From Helicobacter pylori oki112 (GTDB lineage: Bacteria; Campylobacterota; Campylobacteria; Campylobacterales; Helicobacteraceae): a DNA stretch of 64,000 nt. The stretch's first letter is position 1; the number at the start of each line of letters is the position of its first letter. Under the pieces are notes generated by a model. It searched no databases and had not been told where the DNA came from. It saw only the letters and a program-made list of their open reading frames with translations. Location of the stretch: NCBI RefSeq assembly GCF_000600085.1, contig NZ_CP006821.1:1-64000 (forward strand), read 5' to 3'. Positions 19,194 through 29,071 of the stretch are shown in pieces. A program made the translations under genes and the position numbers.

Positions 19194-20407
19194 AAAAATA
19201 CAGCGCTATCCCCACCCCTTGCTATGTGCTAGAGAGCGAACGCTTAGAAAAAAACGCCAAGATTTTAGAAATCGTACGCCAACAAAGCGGGGCAAAGGTT
19301 TTGCTCGCTTTAAAGGGGTATGCGTTTTGGCGTGAGTTTGGGATTTTGAGGCAAAAATTGAATGGGTGTTGCGCGAGCGGTCTTTATGAGGCTAAGCTCG
19401 CTTTTGAAGAATTTGGGGGGCGAGAGAGCCACAAAGAAATTTGCGTTTATAGCCCGGCTTTGAAAGAGGCTGAAATGAGCGCGATTTTACCCCTAGCGAC
19501 AAGCATTATTTTTAACTCTTTTTACCAATACGCTACCTATAAAGACAGGATTTTAGATAAAAACAAGCAATTAGAAAACTTGGGCTTAAGCCCCATTAAA
19601 ATGGGCTTAAGGATCAACCCTCTCTACAGCGAAGTAACCCCAGCGATCTATAACCCATGCTCTAAAGTGAGCCGGTTAGGGATTACGCCTAGCGAATTTG
19701 AAAAGGGGGTGAAAGAGCATGGCTTAGAGGGGGTGAGCGGGTTGCATTTCCATACGCATTGCGAGCAAAACGCTGACGCTTTGTGCCGGACTTTAGAGCA
19801 TGTAGAAAAGCATTTCAGGCCCTATTTAGAAAACATGGCGTGGGTGAATTTTGGTGGGGGGCATCATATCACTAAGAGCGATTATGATGTGAATTTGCTC
19901 ATCCAAACGATTAAGGATTTTAAAGAGCGTTATCATAATATAGAGGTGATTTTAGAGCCGGGGGAAGCCATAGGGTGGCAATGCGGGTTTTTAATCGCAA
20001 GCGTGATAGACATCGTTCAAAACGATCAAGAAATTGCGATCTTAGACGCTTCTTTTAGCGCTCACATGCCCGATTGTTTAGAAATGCCTTATCGCCCTAG
20101 CATTTTTAAAATCTCCATAGAAAATGATGAAGAGCTTATTGAAGTTGAAAAGGGCGAAAATCAAGGGGCGTTTTCTTACTTTTTAGGCGGCCCTACTTGT
20201 TTAGCGGGGGATTTTATGGGGAGCTTTAGTTTTGAAACGCCTTTAAAAAGGGGCGATAAAATCGTGTTTCAAGACATGCTCCATTATACGATTGTCAAAA
20301 ACAATTCATTTAATGGCGTGCCACTGCCAAGCCTGGCTAAAATAGACTCGCAAGGTTTTAAAATCCTTAAAAACTTTTCTTATGAAGATTATAAAAACAG
20401 AAATTAA
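19190..20407 (+). CDS. nspC: Carboxynorspermidine / carboxyspermidine decarboxylase
   Basis: 405 aa. PLP enzyme of the alanine-racemase-fold decarboxylases that makes norspermidine or spermidine. The PLP-binding lysine is Lys42 in LLALKGYAFW. Other motifs are GLHFHTHCEQN, NFGGGHHIT, LEPGEAIGW and the substrate-side PTCLAGDFMG. Starts inside the cheV1 stop. The downstream gene lpxE converges with a 9-base gap. Confidence 0.93.
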   Translation: MKKYSAIPTPCYVLESERLEKNAKILEIVRQQSGAKVLLALKGYAFWREFGILRQKLNGCCASGLYEAKLAFEEFGGRESHKEICVYSPALKEAEMSAILPLATSIIFNSFYQYATYKDRILDKNKQLENLGLSPIKMGLRINPLYSEVTPAIYNPCSKVSRLGITPSEFEKGVKEHGLEGVSGLHFHTHCEQNADALCRTLEHVEKHFRPYLENMAWVNFGGGHHITKSDYDVNLLIQTIKDFKERYHNIEVILEPGEAIGWQCGFLIASVIDIVQNDQEIAILDASFSAHMPDCLEMPYRPSIFKISIENDEELIEVEKGENQGAFSYFLGGPTCLAGDFMGSFSFETPLKRGDKIVFQDMLHYTIVKNNSFNGVPLPSLAKIDSQGFKILKNFSYEDYKNRN

Positions 20408-20416
20408 GGTTTTTGA

Positions 20417-20989
20417 TTAAGGCTTTTTGGGGCTTGTAAAAAGGCCTACGCACAACATTCCAACGCCAAGCCCGGCCAACACCGCACCAATGGTGTGCAT
20501 GTCTAAATAAATGCGAGCGAGCATGGTTAAAGGGACTAGGGGTAAGAGCCAAAAGTATTTTTTAAAAGAATAGCGGTGCATTAAAAACGCCACCGCTAAA
20601 CCCACCATAGACGAATGCCCGCTTGGCATGTTGAAATTACCCCCATAAGGGCGCTCACCCAAACGCTGATCGTTGATTGTTATATGGTTTAAGGCTCTTT
20701 TGGTGGTGTGCGTGAGGAGGGTTGTAGCGATAGAGGCGTTAGCGACTTGAAAAAGCCCTATCGCATCTCTTTGAATTAAGGGAATCGCCACAGATAAAAT
20801 CGTAGGGATAAAGCGCGCGTAATGCTCGGTGAGATGAAACATTAAAGGCACGCTAGGCTGTTTAGGGACTTTAGGGAAGGGCGCAAAAATGCCTAGTAAA
20901 ATCAAGCCCAAACTGAGCGCTAATAAAGTTTTAGAAAAGCTTTTAGGCAGGCTTTCACAAAATTTTTGTTTAAATAAGAATCTTTTCAT
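20417..20989 (-). CDS. lpxE: Lipid A 1-phosphatase (PAP2 family)
   Basis: 190 aa membrane protein. PAP2 motifs in order: RPYGGNFNMPSGHSS (motif 1-2) and ARIYLDMHTIGAVLAG (motif 3, Arg and His). Removes the 1-phosphate of lipid A, the step before EptA adds phosphoethanolamine; both are needed for cationic-peptide resistance in H. pylori (established knowledge). Lies 10 bases downstream of the eptA reading frame in one operon. Since eptA is frameshifted here, LpxE may act without its partner. Confidence 0.92.
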   Translation of the reverse strand: MKRFLFKQKFCESLPKSFSKTLLALSLGLILLGIFAPFPKVPKQPSVPLMFHLTEHYARFIPTILSVAIPLIQRDAIGLFQVANASIATTLLTHTTKRALNHITINDQRLGERPYGGNFNMPSGHSSMVGLAVAFLMHRYSFKKYFWLLPLVPLTMLARIYLDMHTIGAVLAGLGVGMLCVGLFTSPKKP

Positions 20990-20999
20990 GCGTGTTATT

Positions 21000-22566
21000 T
21001 TACTCTTTTTTGTGTTTAAGCAGATCTAAAGAAGGGCGATAAACAACGCTTGGGTTTTTAAAATCCAAAAACACCCCTAAAATGCTATGGAAAATCACAT
21101 TTTGATTAATGGGGGTTTGGGTTTGAATGATGGAATGCTTCTCTTTAAAAAGATCATTGGCATAAAGAATAAAGGGGATCTCGTATTGCTCTTTAGGGGC
21201 GATGCTTTTAGGAATGCCATGCAAATAGAACGCTCCTTCACCCAAACTTTCGCCATGATCGCTCAAATAGATCATTAAGGCGGGCTGCTTGGCGTTTTTG
21301 AGCATGCTAATAATTTTGTCTAACAGATAGTCGTTGTAAAAAATGGTGTTGTCATAGGCGTTAATCAAGCTTTCTTTGGAGCAAGAAGACAGATCAGCGC
21401 TTAAGCAATAGGGCTTAAACACCCTAAAATTTAAAGGCACTTTATTGTCGTAGTTGGGGCCATGCGAGCCGGCAAGGTGTAAGATGAGCAAGACATTTTC
21501 ATTAGAGTGTTCTTTTAAAAGGTCAGGCAAATTATAGAGTAAGGATTCATCATAAGGAGCGATCGCTTCGCAATTGGGGCATTTTTGAATCAATTCGTAG
21601 TTTTTACGATAGCTTGTAACCTTAACGTTCTTTTCGCCGTCATTCGCGCTATACCAAAAGACTTTGATACCGGCTTTAGTCAAGTAAGTTGGCAAATTTT
21701 CATAAGCGTTGTTTTTAAAAGAAGAATCTAAAATGCATTCCAAACTCGCTGTCGTGTAAGTGGCGCAAGAAGTGGCGTTGAAAAGAGTGAGTTCATTATC
21801 GGCTAAACGCTTGCTTAATTTTGGGGTGGTGGGTTTTTGATAGCCATAAAGGGCGTAATTATGCTTCCTGGCGCTTTCGCCAATGACTAGCACCACAAAC
21901 GAATTGGAATGATTGGGCGAAAAAAGAGGGAGCGGTTTGATAGTGGGGGCGAAAAATTTAAGAGCGCTCACTCTAAAAGCGTTCACGCTATAAGCGAAGG
22001 GCAAAATTAAGCCCCCTATGAATTTCGCATGCTTGTCAAACCACAGCCAATTTTTAGCGTTAGCTAAAGTGCTAGCGATAAAGATAAACACTAACGCCAA
22101 GATCGCTAAAAAGGGCGCTTTTTTAGAAGAATTTTTAAGGGGGATTTTATAGATAATATAGCCAGGTAACACCCCAAAAACAACGATAAAAATGAATAAT
22201 TTAACGCTCAAAAAGCCTAAAAGCTCATGCGTGTTGGTGTTTAAGACATTACCCATCATGCTCTTATTTAAAAACACCTTATAGGCGCTAATGAAATAGA
22301 AAGCGATGGAATTGAGCCAACTAAAAAACCATCGCGCTTAGGCGCATCAAATGAATAGAGATCAAACCTAATCCCAAAAAAAGAGCGCCATTCACACAAA
22401 AAAGCACCACAACCATTATGGCGATAAAACTAACCTGGTTGCTTTCTTTATAAACATAAGCGAACAAAGGGAAATGGTATAAAACGCCAAAAATAAGGCT
22501 ATAGAGCAAACCGGCTTGCAGACAACTTAGGGGTTTTAAAAACCTCAGATGGAATAATGATGCCAA
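21000..22566 (-). pseudogene. eptA: Lipid A phosphoethanolamine transferase, frameshifted
   Basis: Two adjacent frames make one EptA. The N-terminal 81 residues (TTG start at 22566, membrane helices) stop at a TAG at 22323-22321. The remaining sulfatase-fold domain reads on in another frame (first Met at 22277, 425 residues). The fault is a T6 run on the coding strand (22328-22323); with five T the sequence reads MVFSWLNSIAFYF and gives 521 residues, the family length. The catalytic domain is intact in sequence: VIGESARKHNYALYGY, the nucleophile Thr in SCATYTTASL, and the metal-binding LSDHGESLGE. Likely non-functional, unless this is phase variation or a base-call error. Confidence 0.88.
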
Positions 22567-22708
22567 ACACGCCCCTTAAAATCAATCGATCTTAGGATTA
22601 TATCGTAGGTATGGGGATTTTATGGTTTATTTTAAAGTGGAAAGCACATTTTTTAGGGTGGCTTGCATTTAAGGGCTTTAAGGCGCGTTTGTTGTAGGAT
22701 TTTACCAC

Positions 22709-22731
22709 GCCCCATAGTTAGGATATGGGGC
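22709..22731. repeat. Inverted repeat 1 of the eptA-hopD spacer
   Basis: Perfect 8-bp arms GCCCCATA / TATGGGGC around a 7-base loop. Confidence 0.75.
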
Positions 22732-22745
22732 AAATCTGTTCTTAA

Positions 22746-22782
22746 AAGGGTTTATCATGAAAAGAAAACATGATAAAAACCT
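22746..22782. repeat. Inverted repeat 2 of the eptA-hopD spacer
   Basis: Arms TTTATCATG / CATGATAAA with flanking AGGG/ACCT, around an A-rich loop. Confidence 0.7.
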
Positions 22783-22860
22783 TTGTATTATACATTAAAA
22801 TCTCTTTTAAGGGGTTTAAAGTAGTCTTTTCTATAGAAAAGTAGTTTATTAGCCAAAGTT

Positions 22861-22885
22861 CCCCTAAGCCTAAAAAGCTTAGGGG
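22861..22885 (+). terminator. Strong hairpin, terminator-like, orphan
   Basis: Perfect 9-bp arms CCCCTAAGC / GCTTAGGGG with a 7-base loop, followed on the plus strand by TTTCCTTTT. No annotated plus-strand gene precedes it. Confidence 0.65.
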
Positions 22886-22905
22886 TTTCCTTTTAAAGCG
22901 GGTTT

Positions 22906-23000
22906 GTCCTTGACTTTGGGGCGTTTGCATGCGGTCATTCAAAAATTATCGCTTGGCGCAAGATCCTTACTTTTTTAAAAAACACTCAAAGCGTTTTTAA
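22906..23000 (+). repeat. Direct repeat copy A, 3' side of hopD
   Basis: Imperfect copy of 25583-25688. Shared core includes GTCCTTGA, GGGGCGTTTGCATGCGGT, AAAAATTA, GCGCAAGATCCTTACT (variant) and CAAAGCGTTT. The two copies bracket hopD in the same orientation. Confidence 0.8.
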
Positions 23001-23087
23001 TCATCTGCACTTAAGAATAAAATCAAAAAAAACTTTGTTTGATAAAAAAGATTAAAAAGAGTTAAAAGAAAAGTCAGTTAAAAGGAT

Positions 23088-23112
23088 TAAACCCCCTAAA
23101 AAGAGGGTTTAA
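23088..23112 (-). terminator. Intrinsic terminator of hopD
   Basis: Stem AAACCC / GGGTTT with flanking pairs, about 17 bases past the hopD stop codon, followed on the minus strand by a short T-rich stretch. Confidence 0.7.
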
Positions 23113-23128
23113 AAAGGGGTTTAAGCTT

Positions 23129-25201
23129 TTAGTAAGCAAACACATAATTGAGATACACGCTATAAAGCCTTCTGTATTGCAAGGTAGTGCCTAGCAAAGA
23201 ATAGTAATTCGTGTTGATCGTGGGGATCTTCACGCCTAACTCCATGCCATGTTGCGCAGAATGTTCAGCGCCTATTCTCTTATTTCTAGCGAGATTGGTC
23301 CTTAAGCCCAAATTGAATAAGAATTGGAAGTTAGAGGTGTTGATTTTAGCTTTATAGTAATTGTTCACATTCGCCAAATTCACGAACTGAGAATTAAGCC
23401 ATGAAGTCCCGGCTAGTTGGATACCGCCAAACGCGCCAAAAGAAATTTTATTGTTTTTAGTGGCTTTATTGTTGATGAAATTCACTAACAAATCGCTCCC
23501 CACGCCGTAAGTCCAAACATCAGAAGAGGCGTTGAAAAATTGGGATTTGTTATAGGTGTGGTTGTAATCCACAAAGCCGTAGTATCTTGCACCCCATCGT
23601 TTGTTTTTCCCAAAGAATTGCTTATAGCCCACTTGAAAGCCAATCCCATTCATCGCGCCGTTATTGGTGGTAGAAGCGGCGATTAGCCCGGTGCGTCTGA
23701 AAGGGTTACTGCCTAATTCTTGAGTCCTAGATTGCACTTGAGAATGGATGTTGGAGTCAATGTAGTAGTTATCCTGTATGCCTTGCGGACTGTTAGGGTT
23801 AGTCTTTTTGCTCACCACATTTTGCAAAGATTGAGCGTCAGGCAAGCTTGAAATGGCTGCTGTGATGCTGTCATAATGTTCGCCTAGCTTTTTATACTGG
23901 CTACTGAAATTCGCTAAAGTGTAGGCGAGGTTTTGCGCGTTATGGATTCGCTCCGCCTGGTCGCCAAAATGAGCGATGCTGTTTTTTAGATTCGTTACGG
24001 TCTCTCCCACATACGCGCAGCCCGCTCCCCAAGTGTTAGAAGTAACCGTGCCAGATGGCGTGCCACGGAGATTGCCGTTGCTATCCTTTTCATGGCACAC
24101 CCCTAAAGAGTCTTTCACGAACGCTGCAGGGATTCTTTCAAAGTCCTTCACCACTGCTTGAGCGTGGTTTAAAATCTCCGCTTGCGCTCTAGCGTTAGCG
24201 AACATGCTTTGAGAAAAACTAGCGTCTTTATAGGGGTTGAATGTCTTTCCAGTGTCCAGGTTGTGCTGGTTTTGCGCGTTTGCAGTAACGATTTTGGATT
24301 GCTCTACGGCTATCTCAGCGTTTTTGATCATGTCTTGAATCGCGCTGATTTCATTTTTAAAAATCCCGCACGCACTCCCATCGCCTTTCAAATATATTCC
24401 TTCCCATAAACTACCACTGCTTGCACCACCTGCACCAGCATTATTGATCCATGGGCATGCTTCATTAAGAGTGGTTAAAATAGTGCTAGCCTGTTTTAAA
24501 AGCTCTTGAGCGTTATTTTTTGTAACAATTTCTTCTTTATTATTGTTATTGTTATTGCTCCCATTTTGGTTGATTGTAAATTTAAGTTCGGTGTTGGTGT
24601 CGCTTAAGGCAGGAATATCCTTCCCACTTGCTCCAAAAGCCTTTTGGATGATTTGATAAGCCTTATTGATTTTCGCGTAATTTTCAGTGGATATAATACT
24701 ATATGGTCCTGGTTCATAATTAGTAGTGCCACAAGTAATGGTAGTCCCTCCCCATTGATTTGTTGGTGTGTTTTCAAAGGTTTGAACGCCCCCATTTTTG
24801 CTACTGTCTTTGCCAGGGCCGCAAGGGCTGATCGCATAGCTCATGACTTGCCACAACCCCGCTGCCGCATTGAGCGCTAAAAGCACCGCTTGATATGCCG
24901 GGGAGTTCTCTTTATCATTGATTAAATTCTTCGCGCTCGCATCCAAATTAGTCCTTGCGTTGTTGATAGCGTTGGGGTCGGCGGACTGCCTAATAAGAGT
25001 GTTTAGGGCGCTATAACTCGTTAAAAGATTGTTCAATCTTTCATAACTATCTGAAAGATCTTGAATGCCTTTAGTGTTTTTCACCATTTGAGCGGATTCA
25101 CCGATTTGATAACCCGCGCTCACAAAAAAGCCGTTGTCTTCAGCGCTTAAAGCGGAAACTAAAAGCGAACCTAAGGTTAATGACAGAAATTTTTTCTTCA
25201 T
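23129..25201 (-). CDS. hopD: Outer membrane protein HopD
   Basis: 690 aa, intact. Signal peptide ending ...SALSA, then the Hop start AEDNGFFVSAGYQIGES. Cys-containing loops (ISPCGPG, WGAGCAYVGETV) precede a beta-barrel end (YLNYVFAY). The C-terminal ~180 residues are almost the same as HopZ, with stretches of identical DNA. Ligand unknown. Strong Shine-Dalgarno AGGAG before the ATG. Flanked by direct repeats and preceded by an A16 tract, see those entries. Called omp2/HP0025 in strain 26695. Confidence 0.93.
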   Translation of the reverse strand: MKKKFLSLTLGSLLVSALSAEDNGFFVSAGYQIGESAQMVKNTKGIQDLSDSYERLNNLLTSYSALNTLIRQSADPNAINNARTNLDASAKNLINDKENSPAYQAVLLALNAAAGLWQVMSYAISPCGPGKDSSKNGGVQTFENTPTNQWGGTTITCGTTNYEPGPYSIISTENYAKINKAYQIIQKAFGASGKDIPALSDTNTELKFTINQNGSNNNNNNKEEIVTKNNAQELLKQASTILTTLNEACPWINNAGAGGASSGSLWEGIYLKGDGSACGIFKNEISAIQDMIKNAEIAVEQSKIVTANAQNQHNLDTGKTFNPYKDASFSQSMFANARAQAEILNHAQAVVKDFERIPAAFVKDSLGVCHEKDSNGNLRGTPSGTVTSNTWGAGCAYVGETVTNLKNSIAHFGDQAERIHNAQNLAYTLANFSSQYKKLGEHYDSITAAISSLPDAQSLQNVVSKKTNPNSPQGIQDNYYIDSNIHSQVQSRTQELGSNPFRRTGLIAASTTNNGAMNGIGFQVGYKQFFGKNKRWGARYYGFVDYNHTYNKSQFFNASSDVWTYGVGSDLLVNFINNKATKNNKISFGAFGGIQLAGTSWLNSQFVNLANVNNYYKAKINTSNFQFLFNLGLRTNLARNKRIGAEHSAQHGMELGVKIPTINTNYYSLLGTTLQYRRLYSVYLNYVFAY

Positions 25202-25310
25202 GTTTTCTCCTTTACTTTATTAAAATAAGATTGAAATTGTTAGTAAATCTTGCGGAAGTGTGTCTTTAAGTGAAACCATACCGCAAGCTTTCGTTAATAT
25301 AGTATAAATT

Positions 25311-25365
25311 AATGGGATTTTGATATTAATGAGGCGTTTTTGCCCTTTCAAAAAAAAAAAAAAAA
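25311..25365 (-). promoter_or_regulatory. hopD promoter with upstream A16/T16 tract
   Basis: Minus-strand -10 TATACT at 25316-25311. A 16-base homopolymer (A on plus, 25350-25365) lies 33 bases further upstream, about -45 to -60 relative to the likely start, where UP-element contacts occur. Similar tracts tune other hop genes by length (established for the family). Confidence 0.5.
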
Positions 25366-25582
25366 GGTTTTTGTAGCGTTTCTAAACAAATATGAAACAA
25401 ATGAAAATGATTTTAAAAGAAATGAGGTTGTTTAATAGGGGGTGGCTATAAAAAAAGGGTTTTTAACTTTGGTTGTTTTTGGTTTGCTACTTTAGATTTG
25501 TTGTAAAAAGGATTTTCTTAAATTTCTTAAGAGGAGTGTTTTGCAATCATTCCCGACTCAAGGGTTTGCTTGTAAAAGTGGA

Positions 25583-25688
25583 GTTGTCCTTGAGTTTTGG
25601 GGCGTTTGCATGCGGTTATTTAAAAATTACCGCTCGCTTGGTGCGAGATCCTTACTCTTTTAAACAAGGCCTTGAGCGTTTCTTAAAG
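25583..25688 (+). repeat. Direct repeat copy B, 5' side of hopD
   Basis: Imperfect copy of 22906-23000, same orientation, about 2.7 kb away. The best-conserved part is the GGGGCGTTTGCATGCGGT core and the AGATCCTTACT segment. Confidence 0.8.
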
Positions 25689-25716
25689 TTTAACCAACAC
25701 TTTGTTAAGACAAAGC

Positions 25717-26997
25717 CTAATCCCCCACATAGACTTGTCTTGGGCGCGTGATCCTAGCTTGCGGGCTTTTGACATGCTCTAATAATTGAGCGCACCAGCC
25801 CACGGTTCTGCCAATGACAAACACCGGCGTGAAGAAACGCACCGGGATTTTTAAAGCCCTTAAGATCGTGCCGGAGTAAAAATCCACATTAGGGTAGAGA
25901 TTCCTTTCAATGAAATACTCGTCTTTTAGCGCGATTTCTTCCACTTTCGCGGCGATTTCGCTCAAGCGTTCATCCATTTTAACGCCTTTTTGGTGCAGTT
26001 CGTCTTTTAGACCTTTTAAGATTTTAGCGCGCGGATCGTAGCTTTTATACACTCTATGCCCAAAGCCCATGAGTTTGAAACTGTCGTTTTTATCTTTCAC
26101 GCGCGCGATGGTTTTATCCACATTTTTCACATCGCCGATTTCTTCTAATTGTAAAAGCACTTTTTCATTCGCTCCGCCATGCAAATGCCCCCACAAAGCG
26201 CTAATGCCAGCGCTAATGGCGGCATAAGGATGCACGCCGGTGCTAGCGACATTCCTTACTGTGGTAGAAGAGGCGTTTTGCCCATGATCAGCGTGTAGGG
26301 TTAGGATTTTATCAAAGGCTTCCACTTCTAGGGGTGTGATTTCTACTTCGCCTTGAGTGGTGTGTTTTAAGCGGCTATAAGGATACCCTCTCAGCATGAA
26401 AAGGATATTTTCCACATAAGAGCGTGCGATATCCGGATAAATGATGGGTGCTCCCACTTCATTACGATAGCAAATAGCCGCAAGCGTGGGGATTTTAGCG
26501 ACAATCCTTCTGGCCATAGTCTGGTAATCTTCTTCAGTGTGCATGTTTTGGTGCGTGGAATAAAGGGTAGATAAAATAGACACACCGCTAGAGAGTTTCG
26601 CCATAGGGTGGGCGTTACTAGGGAAAGCTGAAAACATGTTGAGTAAGCTCTCATGCACAAAGCTTCTGTGGCGCAATTCCAGTTCAAATTCCAAGCTTTC
26701 ATCTTGATTTTTGGGTAATTCCCCTGTGAGTAAGAGTCTGCACACATCTACATATTTGTATTTGGCGACTAAATCTTCTATTCTATGCCCTCTGTAATAC
26801 AATTCGCCTTTTTTGCCGTTGATATAGCTGATCTTAGATTGGCACCCGGCGGTAGAAGAATACCCTGGATCGTAAGAAAAAAACCCGGTCGTTTCAAAAA
26901 GTTTGGAAAAATCCACCGCTTTAGGCCCACGAGTGCATTCAATCGTTTCAAATTCATAGCGTTCATTATTTTCATTATTGATTAAAGTAACAGACAT
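25717..26997 (-). CDS. gltA: Citrate synthase
   Basis: 426 aa, type II (hexameric-type) length. Entry step of the TCA cycle. Catalytic His/Asp motifs visible: [39 protein letters not shown], and the C-terminal [20 protein letters not shown]. Divergent from icd over a 200-base promoter region, so the first steps of citrate oxidation share a control region. Confidence 0.97.
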   Translation of the reverse strand: MSVTLINNENNERYEFETIECTRGPKAVDFSKLFETTGFFSYDPGYSSTAGCQSKISYINGKKGELYYRGHRIEDLVAKYKYVDVCRLLLTGELPKNQDESLEFELELRHRSFVHESLLNMFSAFPSNAHPMAKLSSGVSILSTLYSTHQNMHTEEDYQTMARRIVAKIPTLAAICYRNEVGAPIIYPDIARSYVENILFMLRGYPYSRLKHTTQGEVEITPLEVEAFDKILTLHADHGQNASSTTVRNVASTGVHPYAAISAGISALWGHLHGGANEKVLLQLEEIGDVKNVDKTIARVKDKNDSFKLMGFGHRVYKSYDPRAKILKGLKDELHQKGVKMDERLSEIAAKVEEIALKDEYFIERNLYPNVDFYSGTILRALKIPVRFFTPVFVIGRTVGWCAQLLEHVKSPQARITRPRQVYVGD

Positions 26998-27198
26998 TGT
27001 GATTCCCTTAAGTTTTGATAATATTCAACTCCTAATTATAAGCCAAAAAATTAAATGATTTCTTTTTAAAAACATTCCGTTTTTTCAAGTTATTTCCAAC
27101 CGCTACTTTTAAACACGCATTCAAAAAAAAGATTTTTAGGGGTTATATAGTATTTTTGCGCTAGTATAGTTACTTGAATTTTATAAAAAGGATAAGAG

Positions 27199-28476
27199 AT
27201 GGCTTACAACCCTAAAATTTTACAAAAGCCTAAAGAGGGCGAAGAAATTACGATTAAAGACAACAAATTGCATGTGCCAAACCACCCTATTATCCCTTTC
27301 ATTGAGGGCGATGGCATTGGATCGGATATTACCCCTGCGATGATTAAAGTGGTGGATAGCGCGGTTCAAAAAGCGTATAAGGGCGAGAAAAAAATCGCAT
27401 GGTATGAGGTGTTTGTGGGCGAAAAATGCTATCAAAAATTTAAAGATCATAAGGAATTAAGCCCCGAAGAGCAATGGCTCTTACCGGACACTATTGAAGC
27501 GATCAACCATTATAAAGTTTCCATTAAAGGGCCTTTGACCACGCCTATTGGTGAGGGGTTTAGATCTTTGAATGTAGCGTTACGCCAGAAAATGGATCTG
27601 TATGTGTGCTTGAGACCGGTAAGATGGTATGGGAGTCCGAGTCCGGTTAAAGAACCACAAAAAGTGGATATGGTGATTTTTAGAGAAAATTCTGAAGACA
27701 TTTATGCGGGCATTGAGTGGCAAGAAGGCAGTGCGGAAGCGAAAAAACTCATTCATTTTTTACAAAATGAACTAAAGGTTAAAAAAATCCGCTTCCCTGA
27801 AAGCAGCGGCGTAGGGGTAAAACCCATTAGTAAGGAAGGCACAGAGAGGCTAGTGAGAAAAGCGATTGAATACGCTATTGATAACGACAAGCCAAGCGTA
27901 ACTTTTGTGCATAAGGGCAATATCATGAAATACACTGAGGGAGCATTCATGAAATGGGGCTATGCGCTCGCTCAAAAAGAATTTAACGCTCAAGTCATTG
28001 ATAAAGGTCCATGGTGTTCTTTGAAAAACCCTAAAACCGGTAAAGAAATCATCATTAAAGACATGATTGCTGATGCGTTTTTGCAACAAATTCTCTTACG
28101 CCCTAGCGAATACAGCGTCATTGCGACCATGAATTTGAACGGGGATTATATCTCTGATGCGTTAGCGGCGATGGTGGGGGGCATTGGTATCGCTCCTGGG
28201 GCTAATCTCAATGACACAGTGGGCATGTTTGAAGCCACCCATGGCACCGCTCCTAAATACGCTGGGCTGGATAAAGTCAATCCGGGGTCTATTATTTTGA
28301 GCGCGGAAATGATGTTAAGGCATATGGGCTGGGTGGAAGCGGCTGATTTGATCGTCTCTGCGATGGAAAAAGCGATTAAGAGCAAGAAAGTTACTTATGA
28401 TTTCGCTCGTTTGATGGATGGGGCTAAAGAAGTTAAATGCTCTGAATTCGCTAGCGTGATGATTGAAAACATGTGA
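27199..28476 (+). CDS. icd: Isocitrate dehydrogenase (NADP)
   Basis: 425 aa. Oxidative decarboxylation of isocitrate. Motifs: [21 protein letters not shown], the substrate loop [33 protein letters not shown], and the metal-binding [14 protein letters not shown]. Shine-Dalgarno AAGGATAAG before the ATG. A TATAGT hexamer at about 27165 is a plausible -10. Confidence 0.97.
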   Translation: MAYNPKILQKPKEGEEITIKDNKLHVPNHPIIPFIEGDGIGSDITPAMIKVVDSAVQKAYKGEKKIAWYEVFVGEKCYQKFKDHKELSPEEQWLLPDTIEAINHYKVSIKGPLTTPIGEGFRSLNVALRQKMDLYVCLRPVRWYGSPSPVKEPQKVDMVIFRENSEDIYAGIEWQEGSAEAKKLIHFLQNELKVKKIRFPESSGVGVKPISKEGTERLVRKAIEYAIDNDKPSVTFVHKGNIMKYTEGAFMKWGYALAQKEFNAQVIDKGPWCSLKNPKTGKEIIIKDMIADAFLQQILLRPSEYSVIATMNLNGDYISDALAAMVGGIGIAPGANLNDTVGMFEATHGTAPKYAGLDKVNPGSIILSAEMMLRHMGWVEAADLIVSAMEKAIKSKKVTYDFARLMDGAKEVKCSEFASVMIENM

Positions 28477-28537
28477 AAGAGCGTTTTTTAAGCTCTGGTG
28501 TTTGAATGCGATTGTTAGGCTAATACTATCATAAGGA

Positions 28538-29071
28538 ATGAAATTGATAAAATTTGTGCGTAATGTGGTTTTGTTTATTTTAACGGCGATCTTTTTAGCG
28601 CTCATGCTTTTAGTGAGCTATTGCATGCCCCATTATAGCGCGGCTGTCATTAGTGGGGTGGAAGTCAAAAGAATGAATGAAAATGAAAACACGCCCAATA
28701 ATAAGGAAGTAAAAACCCTTGCTAGAGATGTCTATTTTGTGCAAACTTACGACCCTAAGGATCAAAAAAGCGTAACCGTCTATCGTAACGAAGACACGCG
28801 CTTTAGCTTTCCTTTTTATTTTAAGTTTAATTCGGCTGATATTTCAGCCCTCGCTCAAAGCTTAGTCAATCAGCAAGTGGAAGTGAAATACTATGGTTGG
28901 CGGATCAATTTGTTTAACATGTTCCCTAATGTGATTTTTTTAAAGCCCTTAAAAGAGAGTGCTGACATTTCAAAGCCCATTTTTAGCTGGATTTTATACG
29001 CTTTGCTGTTAATGGTCTTTTTTATCAGCGCGAGCTCTGTCTGCACTTTATTTAAGAGCAAAGCTCATTAA
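28538..29071 (+). CDS. Conserved membrane-anchored protein (DUF1523 family)
   Basis: 177 aa. N-terminal membrane anchor (VVLFILTAIFLALMLLVSY), a periplasmic domain with DVYFVQTYDPKDQKSVTVYRNEDTRF, and a C-terminal membrane segment (WILYALLLMVFFISA). Family DUF1523, function unknown. AAGGA precedes the ATG. The 3' end overlaps the convergent bioD by 24 bases. Corresponds to HP0028. Confidence 0.78.
   Translation: MKLIKFVRNVVLFILTAIFLALMLLVSYCMPHYSAAVISGVEVKRMNENENTPNNKEVKTLARDVYFVQTYDPKDQKSVTVYRNEDTRFSFPFYFKFNSADISALAQSLVNQQVEVKYYGWRINLFNMFPNVIFLKPLKESADISKPIFSWILYALLLMVFFISASSVCTLFKSKAH

Larger units (their letters stand above)
22567..23087. other. Structured spacer between eptA and hopD
   Basis: About 520 bases with no convincing gene. 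It holds three strong inverted repeats (22709-22731, 22746-22782, 22861-22885) and one copy of a ~95-base repeat (22906-23000). A 66-codon minus-strand frame (22742-22942) exists but has no Shine-Dalgarno and no family I recognise, so I do not call it. Confidence 0.6.
25202..25716. other. Spacer upstream of hopD
   Basis: About 515 bases: hopD promoter elements next to hopD, an A16 tract, then direct repeat copy B against the end of gltA. A 92-codon plus-strand frame here (25473-25751) runs into gltA and is not supported. Confidence 0.6.

Noticed and set aside
22742..22942. 66-codon minus-strand frame in the eptA-hopD spacer
   Set aside because: It covers two hairpins and repeat A, lacks a ribosome site and has no recognised family.
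25473..25751. 92-codon plus-strand frame upstream of gltA
   Set aside because: It runs into gltA on the opposite strand, covers the direct repeat and has no recognised domain.
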